NCBI RefSeq assembly: GCF_004011695.2
Contig: NC_082411.1
Span: forward strand, 124,001 to 188,000
Length of the DNA stretch: 64,000 nucleotides
Source: Ascochyta rabiei
Taxonomy: Eukaryota; Ascomycota; Dothideomycetes; Pleosporales; Didymellaceae
Direction: 5' to 3'
Shown here: piece by piece, positions 1 through 11,343 of the stretch
Layout of the letters: every line of letters begins with the position of its first letter
Numbering within the stretch: position 1 is the first letter of the stretch
Notes under the pieces: model-generated
The model's input: only the letters and a program-made list of their open reading frames with translations
The model's database searches: none
What the model was told of the DNA's origin: nothing
Position numbers and translations under genes: made by a program

Positions 1-499
1 ATGCCATGGCACAGGCGTCTGTGCTGCAGGAACCACAATGACAACGGCCCCGTTATCCGCCATGGATGCCGTGGTCGCTCGCGGCAGATGCAGCCAATCC
101 GCAGCCCGTACCCAACGTGCCGATCGTCCACACCCTGGCCGCTCACCCTTGGCCTGCACGTCTGAATCCTGCGCAATTTGTCCCTCGCGGCCCCAGTCGC
201 GTCTGGAAGTCTTGATGGCCGCTGGCATGAGCGACTAGGTACTGCGGAGGCAGCGCTTGGTTTCCCGCGGACTACCTAGCTGTCGCCAACACGTCGATGC
301 CGGCGCATTTCTGCTAGTCGCTGCCTCTTCTTCCTTCTCGCTCCGGTCCACCACCTCGCCTCTCTCCGCGAAGCCGTCTGCTCTTCGGAGCTGTCCACTC
401 CTTTGGTCGCCCGTCGCGCATTGCTCTCCTTCCTCATCTTGCCGTTGCCTCGTCCTCAATTTCCTGTCTGATACCCACTAGCCGTCCACTTGAAACGCC
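1..499. other. Region upstream of first gene, no gene seen
   Basis: I see no supported gene here. Short open frames exist on both strands but have no recognisable domain. The pyrimidine-rich stretch at about 300-480 just before the ATG at 500 fits a fungal 5' leader for the following gene. Confidence 0.4.
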
Positions 500-2641
500 A
501 TGCCGAGCCTGCTCACGAGATCAAAGTCGCTCCGCCTTCTGAAGGGAGCTCGGAGGGGCGCACAGCAAGACGAGCCTCAGACGCCGAACCCTACGCCGCA
601 GCCGACCGCCTTCCAGACAGACTTCGACCGCTTCAAAGCAGCGACTCCCGTTCCCACCTCTGGACGCCTGCTTGAACCCCCCGAGATGGCTGCCCGGCCG
701 AGTACGTCAGGTGGACCCGGGGAACGCGCAATCCTCCAGTTCCACAAGAAAACGCTTCCTGCTCCATCAGTCTACTCCGAGGACCGCTTCCTGGCTTTCT
801 CCTCGCCCACAAACTCCACCGCCGTCCTGCACGCTGTCGACAGTCCCGAGGACGTCATTGGCATTGCACTGGGCAGCCCCACCCTCGGCTCGCACTGGAC
901 CTCAACGCCCCAAGCGACCACGGAGAACCTCGTCGCCGACGCCCAAATGTCTGCCTGGAACCACGCAAACGCATCCAGGACGACCATCACGGGGCCTCAG
1001 GCGCAGCCCAAGCCCAAGATCAGCCGGTGGAAGTCTCTGTTCAAGAAGACAGCGCCGTCGCCCAAAGAGAAGCCTTCTTTCTACCAGCTCGCCCAACAGG
1101 CCGCGCCCACCCGTGCAGACAGTCACCACGACACATCGCCAAAGTCCAGGTCGAAGCCAAGGCCGAAGCAGGAGGGGACAGTAGCAGTGCCCATCTCCGT
1201 CTTCAACCCGGACATGAGGCTGTCTCGCAACAAGTCGCAGGAGAACGTTTCGTCGAGGGAGGTTCAGCATGGCAGGAAGCGCTCAGCGACACTCGATGCC
1301 GGTCGCGCCGCGCCTCAATTCCACTTCCAGCGATCGGCCACGACTCCCAATCCGCCGCAAGCACCAACATCATCGACAGAGACTGCACCTGGCGCTGGCC
1401 TGTTGGGCGTGGACATTCCCGATGTGAAGATGGACCGCTACAGTGTCATGTTCAGTGGCGTGCTGGAGCCCACTCCGAATCGGTCATCGCTGTATCAGCG
1501 GCGACAGGAGAAGGCAGAGGGCGATAAAGTGAAGCCGTTGGACAACATATCGATCAAGCCATGTCCACGTGATGTCGTTGGACCCGCTTCACTCATCCCG
1601 CCCAAGGACGACATCGAGGGTTTACCAGAGCCCAGAATTCTGCCACGCGCTACGTCGCCCACAGTGTCCAATCCTCCCTCGGCGCGACTGTCGTTGTTTC
1701 CTGCCACCGGTCGCGCTACACCCACGCTACGTGCAGGCACACCAACGTTACGCGCAGGCACGCCAGTATTGCGAGCGCCATCACCCTTTGTCTCGAGTTC
1801 CCCACGAGCGCGGTCAAAGACCGCACCGGCGAGGTCACCAACGCATCAGACATTCAAGACGGCAGAAGAGAGCAAGAGCAAACCGCCGTCCACGAGCGTG
1901 ACGCGCCAGTACCACGACTCCCCGAGCCTCAAGCCGCAGCATGCCGCCCTCACGCCGACCTCTATCAACAGCTTCGAGTCCGAAGACGAGTCCATCACCG
2001 TCGTCGTAGGTCGAACCACCCCCGCGGGAACCAAGGCCTGGAAGGCGCACGTCGAAAGCCAAGAACCTCAATGGGAGGTTGTCCCTAAGCCTGCATCTTC
2101 GTCCGCCTCCTCATCCACCTCCACGTCTACGACCCGTTCCACCTCGCTCGACAGAGCCAAGCGCAACGCCACCCTTGAACGCTCCCTCAGCCGCAAACAG
2201 CCCCGCGTCACCGCCGCCTCAGCCCTCTCCTCGCACCCCTCCGCGCCGCTCGAAGTCTCTGCGCCGCTCGAAGTCTCCTCGCCGCTGCAGAACCTACAAA
2301 TACTGCTCAGCCCGCCGCTCTCCGCAGATTCCAGCGAACGAAAGACCAGCGAACGACCTGTGATCCAACGCTCGACTAGCCAGCGAAAGCCGAAAGTCAT
2401 GGGCAGCGCGAGCGCGCAGACGGCAACGGTGGGCATCGCGCGGAGCGTGTCGGTTAGCAAGGCGACGCGGCCGCGCACACTGATCAGGACGCAGACGGAT
2501 ATGGGCAAGGCGAATGCAAGCGCAGAGACACTGGACAGCCCGGAGCGCAGATTTGGGCTTGGCGAGCGCGTCGCACTGACACCGATGCTGGTCGAGATTG
2601 GGAACCGCAAGAGCCAGAGAGTGCAACTCGTTGATGCGTAG
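500..2641 (+). CDS. Ser/Thr/Pro-rich hypothetical protein, 713 aa
   Basis: This is a single-exon frame of 713 codons starting at the ATG at 500. I do not recognise a family. The protein is basic and rich in Ser, Thr, Pro and Arg throughout, with no membrane segment or globular domain that I can name, so it is probably largely disordered. It begins with a basic segment (MPSLLTRSKSLRLLKG). Two short internal repeats are visible: a roughly 8-residue RAGTPTL-type repeat near residues 405-425 and a tandem SAPLEV repeat near 590. Many RS/SP/TP sites could be phosphorylated, which is inference. The length of the uninterrupted frame and the good start context support a real gene; the function is unknown. 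Confidence 0.75.
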   Translation: MPSLLTRSKSLRLLKGARRGAQQDEPQTPNPTPQPTAFQTDFDRFKAATPVPTSGRLLEPPEMAARPSTSGGPGERAILQFHKKTLPAPSVYSEDRFLAFSSPTNSTAVLHAVDSPEDVIGIALGSPTLGSHWTSTPQATTENLVADAQMSAWNHANASRTTITGPQAQPKPKISRWKSLFKKTAPSPKEKPSFYQLAQQAAPTRADSHHDTSPKSRSKPRPKQEGTVAVPISVFNPDMRLSRNKSQENVSSREVQHGRKRSATLDAGRAAPQFHFQRSATTPNPPQAPTSSTETAPGAGLLGVDIPDVKMDRYSVMFSGVLEPTPNRSSLYQRRQEKAEGDKVKPLDNISIKPCPRDVVGPASLIPPKDDIEGLPEPRILPRATSPTVSNPPSARLSLFPATGRATPTLRAGTPTLRAGTPVLRAPSPFVSSSPRARSKTAPARSPTHQTFKTAEESKSKPPSTSVTRQYHDSPSLKPQHAALTPTSINSFESEDESITVVVGRTTPAGTKAWKAHVESQEPQWEVVPKPASSSASSSTSTSTTRSTSLDRAKRNATLERSLSRKQPRVTAASALSSHPSAPLEVSAPLEVSSPLQNLQILLSPPLSADSSERKTSERPVIQRSTSQRKPKVMGSASAQTATVGIARSVSVSKATRPRTLIRTQTDMGKANASAETLDSPERRFGLGERVALTPMLVEIGNRKSQRVQLVDA

Positions 2642-3453
2642 TCCGTTCTTCCTTTCATTCACTGCCCCTTTTTCCCTTCGACCCGCACTTTGTTGCGGCA
2701 TTCTTTCCGTCTCTTCTTTCCTTTCCACTAGCGCTCAAAAGCAGCTTCGCAGCAGGTAGATCCTGCTCCCCCTACGGAGCTCTGTTTGTCCGCTTGGATT
2801 CGCAGGCCCGGCACTTTTGACTCATGCCACACGTTGTTCAGCGGGGGCGTTTTGACCGCAGGTACCGCCACAGGTGCTTTTTCCTTGCCACCTTTTTCTC
2901 AGCCACACGTTCTCCTTTGTCCATTCAAACGCGCTGCAGAGCAGATGCCGGCCACTAGGGAGTCGGAGGTTCTTTTTTTTTTCAACACTTCCATCAGCAG
3001 GGTAGCACCGCAAAAGTGGGACCGGCGAAGCGTAGCGTAGAGGATTGAGGTGCGCCTCCACACACAGATAGAGCTACAGTGCAATGCAATGCAATGCAAT
3101 GCAATGCAATGCAACTACAGTCGTGCTGGGTTTCGGTGGGTGAATTGTTTCGGCTGCAAACTCAAAGACGGTGTTCACCACTTCTTGGTAGATGCAATGA
3201 TTCGACACACAACACCATCGATACCACATGCGAAGACCACAGTACACTTCAACATGAACGACAACCGTTCCAAGGATAAATTGTACACAGCGAGGAATGA
3301 GTGTCCTTGCTCCAAAACAGTCACGGCCTCGCCGAAGCCCCCAACGCCAAATCACCGAGCCTACGAATGCCGTCGTGGCGCACACATGATAAAACACATC
3401 GAACACGAGACTCGACGTCCACCACCTGCATCCTCGCTCGTCTCGCGCAACAC
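2642..3453. other. Intergenic region with a pentanucleotide repeat
   Basis: This region holds the 3' flanks of two convergent genes. Apart from the TGCAA repeat at 3080-3114 and a short T run near 2972, I see no gene. Short frames crossing it lack any family resemblance. Confidence 0.5.
3080..3114. repeat. (TGCAA)n microsatellite, about 7 copies
   Basis: Seven near-perfect tandem copies of the 5-bp unit TGCAA lie in the convergent intergenic region. A pentamer does not preserve the reading frame, in keeping with a non-coding location. Confidence 0.95.
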
Positions 3454-5470
3454 CTACGCATCCGGCACCTTCAGCGGCGCAATCGTCCACTCACCACCGT
3501 GCACCCTCCTCGTCGCAGCCGTGATATCATCCCCTTGCGTCTGAAAGAACACATACAGGCTATCGTACAACACATCGCCCTTTTCGTTCATCTCGCTCAC
3601 CGAGGTAACGCTGAAATGGGTGCCGCCCAGCGCATACAGCGGCGCGGCGGGCGTCTGAACGGTAAAGTTCTCGCGGTGCGGATACGACGTATTCTCCGCG
3701 CCAAAGAGCACGTCGTAGCCGCGGATGCTGCGATCGGCCAGCTGCGCGTAAAAGAAGGAGGTGTAGCCGAGCGAGGTGGAGGGCCAGACGTCCTGGATCG
3801 CGGCGGCGGTTGCGTTTTCCCACGCGTTGATCGGATGCTCGTCGTTGCGCACTTGGGTGCTGGTGTTTGTGTCTGAGTCTTTCCAGTAGAATTCCACGTC
3901 CTCGTCTTTGCTCACCATCATCGCGTACTGCGTCGTTCCGGCGCCCCAGCTGAAGCAGCCGACGCCGGCTTGCGTGTTGAAGCCTTGCCATTTTTTTATC
4001 TGCTGCCAGTCGTCGTTGCCCGCGTACCAGGCGTACTGCTGGAAGGTGGAGTTGTCGAGGGCGTACCAGAGGTTCATGCCCAGTCGGTTGTCGAAGGGTA
4101 TCTCGTTTGGTTTGCCTGTGTTGGTGGGGAAGTTTGTAAAGTCCGAATCGCCGTAGTAGTTGCCTTTCCAGCACGCTTGCAGACCGCTGCTGGGGGAGTC
4201 GTAGACTTTGAGATTCTGGGAGTTGATGGTTCCTGGGGTCCAGAGCAGGGCAGTGGTTGAAGCGTTGGTCTGAGTTACTTGCTTGACCGTGTTGTCCTTA
4301 CCGACGTAGAACACGTGGAACTAACGTCGTCAGCGAAACACCATCACCGAGGTTGTGAGACTTACGAATTGCGTGGCGTTGGCAACATACGAGACCGCTG
4401 ATATAGGAGTTGCATTCTTTGCGTCGCTCGCAACGATGGTGGATTCGGAACCGCCCACCCACTTCTGACCCTTGGTGTACTTCAGAGACCTGATGTCTCC
4501 AGTGTGATGCTGGAAGTACAGGGTGAAGAGCGTTCCGTCATTCGGGTTCCAAGACTCTCCAGCCAACGCAATTCCAGATCCATTGAAAGCTCCTTTCTTT
4601 GAAATGTACTCGGCGTTAAGTGCGCCACCAATGCAAAGCCTAGGATGCTCACGGCAGAACGGATCAGACTGCACTTCGTTGCCACTGCACGACTGTCAGA
4701 ACGATGAACTGAACAAAACTCCACGGACTTGATCGCGGCTCACCCTTTCTTCTTCAAGCCTATGCCCAGTCCTGCACCAAGACCCACTGCGAGAGCAATG
4801 AGCCAGAACACAACGCATCCCATCAGCAAACAGAAGGTGCGCTTCTTCATCCCACACTTTCTATCATCCTTTGGTGGGACTGGAGGAGGGACTGAGCCCG
4901 CGCGAGATGTGTGTTGATCGTTTGTATCGACGTGCTCCTTGAACGTGTACGGCCTCGGCTGAGGCGAACCGAGTGTGCTGCCTCCATGTGAAGCAGGCGA
5001 GAACGGTTGACTGCCAAAAGGATACGCTCGCTGGCTAGGTACCACTTGCGGTGCAGAGTAATCAGGTGTGGGACTTCCAACGGCCATGTGGGTGGTGTAA
5101 GGTGTCTCCTTCTCGGTAGATACACTGATCTAGTGTCAGTGGATCACTTCTGTATTTGCGAGAGGCATTCTAGTGCAACCCATTGTAAACAACGGCCATG
5201 GTAGAATACTCACGGACCACCCACGTACCCTTGATTATACTCCTGCGGCGCGACGTGTTGGAAGGTATGTAGAGACGGAGACAACGGCGGTGGCGGTGAG
5301 TGCGGCATTGCTGAGTATGGTGAGGGCGGAGAGTTAGCATGGGAAGAATCTTGCGCTGTGTATATGTGGTCGTGCTCTTCGAACTGTGGTGGTGGAGGGC
5401 TCCACTCCCCTTGCGAGGAAACGCGTTGGGAATTGGCCATGGTATCGTAGTAGTTCTCCCGGTATTCCAT
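3454..5470 (-). CDS. Membrane-anchored fucose-specific-lectin-like protein
   Basis: Four exons on the minus strand fit splice consensus and phase: 5470-5214, 5124-4744, 4684-4366 and 4320-3454, giving 607 aa. The first ~180 residues are Pro/Ser-rich and presumably cytosolic. A hydrophobic segment at about 183-208 (FCLLMGCVVFWLIALAVGLG) preceded by Lys/Arg predicts a type II signal anchor. The remaining ~390 residues look like the fungal fucose-lectin beta-propeller family (repeated W-rich blades such as GESWNPNDGTLFTLYF and MNLWYALDNSTFQQYAW), with several N-glycosylation sites. Such lectins bind fucosylated glycans; a membrane-anchored outer-face role is inferred. Another in-frame ATG at 5440 could be the start. 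Exon 1 is least certain. Confidence 0.75.
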
Positions 5471-7699
5471 GGCGCAAGATGTCCAGAATTCGGGCACGAG
5501 CAGACCTGAGTTTCGAGTCACCGCGAGTTTAGGCTACGCTGCGGCCGCCAAAAGCATATACATAGATGGCTTCACGTAGGTATGTGAGGACTGGGGCGCG
5601 GCCCACGTAGTGAGTCTTGTAGGCGGGTGAGAGCTGAGTAGTAGGCCAATGCAGGACTGCTGACTTCTGGCTCCTCCGAGCTTACAGACAAGGCCACACA
5701 CTTGCGTGACCATAAGCAGCTAGTCGCAATGTATAGTGAAGATGCCCAATCGGGTGTTTGAATCTTGCTTTTGCAACGGACGGTTTCATTGGTTCGCGTC
5801 TGGATTATGATGCTTCTTGTGTAATGCTGACCACGTTCTATGCAGCTAAGGTCGGTCTGCGTTCAGATCGTGCAAGCAGCATATTTGTAAGCATGCAAGT
5901 TAGATGAATCTCAGCCTTGTCGCCTGAGATTTGAAATCCTGACAGATAAAGTTCCAAACAACGATGGCGAGAGGGCTACGAGAAGCAATTTGCTGAACAT
6001 AACAATCCGTTTTCGCCGTCGAAGCTGGTGGCTCTGGTAGTTACGCGTTCAGTTCCATCAGCCTGCAGCATGAGTGAGAGCTGAGCTGAGACTGCACTCT
6101 GTGATTCGCTAGAAGTAGTCATCCTGCATGCACAGCAGGGAAGGCCCGAAGAGCGCTCAGCTTTAGGAAGCCACAAAAGTCTAGCAGGCGGCGTATGCAA
6201 AAGAGCTTACTCTAGACACAATGTGGCTAGCCCCAAGGTGTATGGCTGAGGTTTATCTACTATATTACAACGTTGAGCTGAGAACATGTCGCAACCCCGC
6301 GGGTCTGTTTGATCGTCGGACTCTGGATCTGCCTCGGGTGCGACGCCAGCGCTTACTGGGATAGCGCTGAGTGAGTCCTTTTCGACAACGGTTTGGATGC
6401 AGATATACCAACAATTCTGGATTGTAGCTTCGTTCGCGATATAGTCCATAATGCTAATTGGACGAGCATGTTATAATACATCGACGGGGCGTCTCACTGG
6501 TAAGATAACCTCCGAGACAGCTATTAGGGCCTGGAAGGATGTATGCACCCACCCCGTATTTACGATTTTACGATCGGAACTACGTCATAGACAAGCGAGA
6601 GGGTCCGAGTAGCCAGTTATAGCTAGGCAATAGTGAAAGTAACAGATTAAGTAACAGTTAGGGCGACAACATGCAGGGCAAAACATGACATCTACAGAAA
6701 GCTGACCACAGAAAGCCAGGCAATTACCTACCTTTCTGCGTTCTTAGTCTCTGATCATACGTTTTTGTTCCGAATTTCGGTGGGTGCATACATTTGTACG
6801 GCAGTTATAACGCATCACTGCGTCGTGTCGATGGTGAAGATTAAACAGAGTAGTACGGGTTATTTCAAAGTTTCGTTGATATCATGAAGCGGAGAAACTA
6901 GAGCACACCAGGTGAGCGGTTTGAAGCGCCGTTAAGACAGCGATTGCGAAGATACAAGATGGCTATCGTGAGAAAAAACAAGCACTCCCGATCTCGATCG
7001 AACGACTTATCGCACCCGACACTGAAGCACCAGGCATTGATTGAGGCGTTGACACCTTGTACGAAATCGGACTATGGTCTTGACACCTAAACTCGATACG
7101 TGAGCCAGCTATCGATGTTCTGATGGTGCGTATCAAGAACAGAATCGAGCATACAACAAGACTAGCTTTGTTGCTAATAGCGTGTCCACTTGTACATGAT
7201 TACTGCCGGTTTAGAAGCTGTTGACGTGGAAGAAACGCGAGGTAGCGAGATGATGACTAGACTATTGAATGAGTGTTGATTACGTGACAGAGTTGGTGTC
7301 GGCAGGAAAACCTAGCTAAATGTGCTTGAAACTGCTGGTGTGGAGCCGCAACAAGGATGCAATAAGATTGAGTCCATCTACCTTGATAGAAATCCTTGGG
7401 TCTGGCGCTTCTTTGTCCTCATCTTCAAAGGCATCTACAGGTTCGCCCAGCCCGGAGCTGAGAATTTGCCCGACATGTTTTTTTTTTTTTTTTTTCAGTA
7501 CTGGGTTGGCTGCAGAAGAATCAAATCCATGTCTACATGTCGTTACAATTCTGGCCGTATGAACAACATCATGCTTTGCTATCGCGAGTCCTAAGTCAGG
7601 CATACGTCTTGAGAGTTGAATAATTTGCTCCAAAGATCAGTAAGCCTCCATATACAATGGTGAGACTCATGTCGCTATAACAACACCTTCTACCTGGTC
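5471..7699. other. Gene-poor stretch, nothing recognised
   Basis: About 2.2 kb without a supportable gene. Two short minus-strand frames (6207-6449 and 5976-6200) resemble no family I know and have no clear splice partners. It contains an 18-T run at 7478-7495. The base composition is less GC-rich than the housekeeping parts, in line with accessory DNA next to the HET gene. Confidence 0.45.
7478..7495. repeat. Poly-T tract (18 nt)
   Basis: Uninterrupted run of T on the plus strand, about 200 bp downstream of the HET gene stop. It could be the poly-A tail scar of an old retro-insertion or a simple mononucleotide repeat; no flanking duplication was evident to me. Confidence 0.9.
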
Positions 7700-9406
7700 T
7701 TACGTCAACAACCACTGGACTTGGGGAGCCGCGACCGTTCCATTAACCAGAATTGCACTGTCTGTTACTTCAGCTACTGCAGTATTCGTGATTTGAACTG
7801 AGAGCAAAACAACAGGAAAAGGAAATTGCCCGTCAAAGTTGGTTGGACAAAGGAGTCTTGTTCTACCACCAGGTATGACATCAGCCCAACATTTTAGAGC
7901 TTGCGTCCACTCTGAACCAAATGTCACCACTGTAACTATCACAGGCGCTCCAGACCCACCGTCAACCAGGAGCTGGAAGGCCATTTTATCGTCGCTACTC
8001 TCAGCCGCGGCCTGACCATATGAGGCGACATGAACTAGCTTCAGCACAGTCGTTGTGTACCACGAGCCGGTGACACCGTTACCGGCGCAAGCAAGCTCAT
8101 GAGCCGCATGAATCTTACCTTGTTGATGAGCGAGGTATTTCGGTGCCCATGAGAAAGGTTTGGGTAGACCGCGCGGGTTGTGCATTGACGCAAGCATAGC
8201 TGCTTCTTGCGGCCGAGATTTGTAAATGTGCTGTATACCATCTTCATATGTCCAGCCTGCTTGCCACTGAAGTCCAAGCAGCGCAAAAAACCCACGAGCA
8301 TAGTCGATTTCGTTTTCCGTGTTTCGGTTCGTGCAGGACAGTGCTATATCGGCCAAATATATTCCCTGGTCCTTGATGGGTCGCAAACGGGCAATGGTTT
8401 TGTGTAATTCGGACCATCTCTGGGGATTAAGATGCTCCTGCACTGCAACAACATCTAGGATGTCTTGAAGATTGACTACGTGCGTGGCGGTAACTACGAG
8501 GGCTTTCTGGGCCAGTTTCACCTCCTGGTACGTCCAAACTCGGGTTAGCCACATACCACAAACCAGCAGTGGAGCAATCTTGAGAGGATCCCCAGAAGGA
8601 AGGTGCAGAGCGAAGGAATCTAGAATTATCACAGCTGCTGCGTTGCGATAGATCGAGTGAAGACTGTTGATTATGAGTGTTTTGGTTTGCGTGAAGCGAG
8701 CATCGTTTGTCCCATGGGTCGACCTCTTTGGGATGGCCAACAGGTCGAACCAAATCCACTCATATCCACATTGCAACGCCTTGCCCATTATCTTGTTGAA
8801 ATGATTCATGAGTATCCCACGCCCATCCTGCTCCAACTTTTCATTATGGAACTCGAAGCCCATAGTCTCCGCCCACACATGGGAAACTGCAGCGTAGCCG
8901 GAGCCGAGGATCTTGAACTGGCCCCACTTGTTCACGCAGAGGGCCTGGTTACATTTCCCAGCCTTCTCCATAAGCTCCAAACTCGCCGATACGAAAAGCT
9001 GAGAGCTGACTATCAGCTTGTTGGCGTCGACCACGGCTGAAAATGCTTCTTTTCGTTGCTGCGAGGATCTCAAAAGAATGATCGGTGAAGTGGCCACGGC
9101 CAAAACGTCTACGACACCAAGAAGCGCCACTGCGCCTGCAGCGCCCATCCAGCGTTTGCCTCCTGTAGGCGGGTAGCGAGCCTCTGGCCCCATGGGATAG
9201 AGTAGTCTGTCTGGAAGTGGTGGAAATTCGCGAAAAAGAGCCGACACCTCATCAGCACTCCAGTGACAGAACTCGTTGAGAGATGCTTGCAAAGCCCGAA
9301 TAGGCCCCACATAGTTAGATTTCAGAATCCCTTCGATGCAATTTCTTCGCTTCGTATCTGCTTGTTGTGTGTTGGACCAAGTAATGGGAATGTAATTTGT
9401 GGACAT
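7700..9406 (-). CDS. HET-domain (heterokaryon incompatibility) protein
   Basis: Single-exon frame of 568 codons counted from the first true ATG at 9406; the open frame extends a few codons upstream but only with GTG. The middle carries the ordered HET motifs: YAAVSHVW (about 171-178), WIWFDLLAI (217-225), SIYRNAAAVIILD (251-263) and TRVWTYQE (288-295). A hydrophobic stretch at about 87-112 could be a membrane segment. HET proteins trigger cell death on nonself recognition after hyphal fusion. The C-terminal ~270 residues carry no domain I recognise and would be the variable specificity part. A conserved membrane protein gene lies 0.7 kb upstream in the same orientation. No stop or frameshift was seen. 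Confidence 0.88.
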   Translation of the reverse strand: MSTNYIPITWSNTQQADTKRRNCIEGILKSNYVGPIRALQASLNEFCHWSADEVSALFREFPPLPDRLLYPMGPEARYPPTGGKRWMGAAGAVALLGVVDVLAVATSPIILLRSSQQRKEAFSAVVDANKLIVSSQLFVSASLELMEKAGKCNQALCVNKWGQFKILGSGYAAVSHVWAETMGFEFHNEKLEQDGRGILMNHFNKIMGKALQCGYEWIWFDLLAIPKRSTHGTNDARFTQTKTLIINSLHSIYRNAAAVIILDSFALHLPSGDPLKIAPLLVCGMWLTRVWTYQEVKLAQKALVVTATHVVNLQDILDVVAVQEHLNPQRWSELHKTIARLRPIKDQGIYLADIALSCTNRNTENEIDYARGFFALLGLQWQAGWTYEDGIQHIYKSRPQEAAMLASMHNPRGLPKPFSWAPKYLAHQQGKIHAAHELACAGNGVTGSWYTTTVLKLVHVASYGQAAAESSDDKMAFQLLVDGGSGAPVIVTVVTFGSEWTQALKCWADVIPGGRTRLLCPTNFDGQFPFPVVLLSVQITNTAVAEVTDSAILVNGTVAAPQVQWLLT

Positions 9407-10094
9407 TTCGTTGCTCACAATTAAATCTGTGTCGAGAGGGGAGATGCTTTAAGATGCCCAGCTGCTTGCACACAGAGAGACCTTACATAGGTATTGCGCG
9501 GCTTTCACGAGTCTAGATGATGGCTTTAATGAGAATGGCCTGATAGCAAATCATGTCTTCTCGGGGGCGGAACTCGGCGCCACCGGCACCCAAGCCTTGC
9601 TTCATTACGCTAAGTCCTGCCCCACAAGGACTAGTGCTTACCTAGTTTTCAGCTTTATCTCAGCTGCACATCACACGCGGATTCGCTTTGACCACTCACC
9701 TTGAGATTCTCCTACCAAAATTGGACGACTACAGAAAGCAACTGCTAGGCTAGAGGACTGCGTGTTGAGTCATTGAGAAACCACATCCAGTCAGATATTG
9801 AGAAGGTGAATAGCGCACTGAGAAAAAGGACAGCAAGATCAGAAGCAGATTGCTTGTTTTGCGTAGCTCAGTCACGTCTCTCACCAAGTGTGCGGGCAGA
9901 GATCCAAAACATCTCCAAGCTAACAAGGGAAGGCGCCGGTCAATCAAGGCTGTCAGGTGTCACGATTCAAACGTGGTTCGGAATCTAATGGTATCGACAA
10001 TAGAAAAAGTAGCTCTTTGAAATAGATCAAGCCATTCACTCGCACTTCCCACATATAGGTAGGTAACACTAAGCTCCTCGTTGGTTCCATGCAA
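9407..10094. other. Intergenic region upstream of the HET gene
   Basis: No gene seen. It should hold the promoter of the HET gene and the 3' flank of the membrane-protein gene. Confidence 0.5.
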
Positions 10095-11343
10095 TCATAC
10101 CCTCCCGGCTACGGCTTTCGCCCGATTTGCAACATCAGCTTCTAGGACATCCCATTTGGCCTTCTCGTCACCTCTCAGAACGCCAGGGAAGAAAGTTTCA
10201 CGCATGCTGTGTCCAACATATGGCAGTTCTTCCTCGACTCTCAGCAGGCAGTCCATGACTTTGGGATCGCCGATAACGGTTTTGAATTCCAAGAAGATGC
10301 CAAAGTCCTCCGGTCGGCGCCTCCAGCCGGCAACAAACACATTCTGGACGATCCCAATGCCTCCAACAGCGACAAGAAACCAGGTATTTTCCTGGATACC
10401 TGCTGCGGTGATGAGCAAGAGAATCCAGCATATAGCGAGCCCGGCGATTGTAATCCTAGTAGCATACGAGGTCGAAACATTGACGTTCAACGGCCCAATG
10501 GCCAGATCCTCAAGATCAAAGCCTCTTCCGCAACCGACAATGACAACAGCGTGCTGACTACCGTTACCCCTTGTCAAGACAACAGTCTTGCTACAGTTTC
10601 TCCGGCAAGCCCACTTCTCCTTCGCCCACTGCGAAAGGCTGCCGCTGAGCAGAGCTAGGACGGTGCCAGCTACCGTGACCAGCAGGATAGCCCAGTCTCC
10701 GAACAGGAAACACGGGGTCGCAGCTACGACGAGCTGTACCACAATCGTGGTCAAGCCAAGGAGGTAGGCATCAGCTCGTAGACGACCGGGCTGGGTCTGC
10801 ACCGCGTTATACACAGATACACAAAGACCCGCCTGTGTGGGTCTCTCAACAGTGGCCCCATTGACACGCAGGGCCGCCCATTTTTCCTCGATAACTCTAC
10901 GAACACATGCGTGGATTTGGCCATTGCTATTGCCATCATCCATCCAGCTCTCATAGTCCCGCACGATGCGGCCAATGACCCAGCTGCAGTTGTCTCGTAC
11001 GTAGCCTGTCCTGCCATTGATGACTTTGCACGCACAGTCCGGCAATGGCATGAGCTTGTTCTCGCCGACGGCAGATACGACAGCCATGACAGCGTAAGCT
11101 ACCCACCCTAAAAGACAGAAGATACTATCAGCAGCGTCAGTACAAGAGTCGACATGGTTGGTACCTACCAAATGAGAAAGCTACCGGTGTAACACCAGAG
11201 CCTGCAAGCTGTGCAAGGGCGCGAGCAACTACATCACCACCGAGTATGAGAAGAATAGAAAAGACGTCTGAGGGATTCCTCCACTGCGTAGCAAACTCCT
11301 CAGAGGGAATCCCAAAGGTGAGAGCGCGGCGAAGAACGGGCAT
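10095..11343 (-). CDS. Conserved fungal multi-pass membrane protein, unknown function
   Basis: Two exons, 11343-11169 and 11107-10095, separated by a 61-nt intron with donor GTAGGT and acceptor TTTTAG; the phases match and give 395 aa. The spliced junction restores a continuous SFGWVAYAVMAVVSAVG segment. At least four hydrophobic segments are visible: near the junction, at DAYLLGLTTIVVQLVVAATP, at WAILLVTVAGTVLALLSG, and at IAGLAICWILLLITAAG, plus a likely fifth (WFLVAVGGIGIVQNVFVAG). Between them are soluble parts with LTRGNGSQHAVVIVG and LDLEDLA, features I associate with an uncharacterised fungal membrane family often found near HET or NLR genes. No known catalytic motif is seen. The start at 11343 is a true ATG. 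Confidence 0.82.

Noticed and set aside
5976..6449. Two minus-strand frames that could be a small secreted protein
   Set aside because: Neither has a convincing signal peptide with a true ATG, splice partners or family resemblance.
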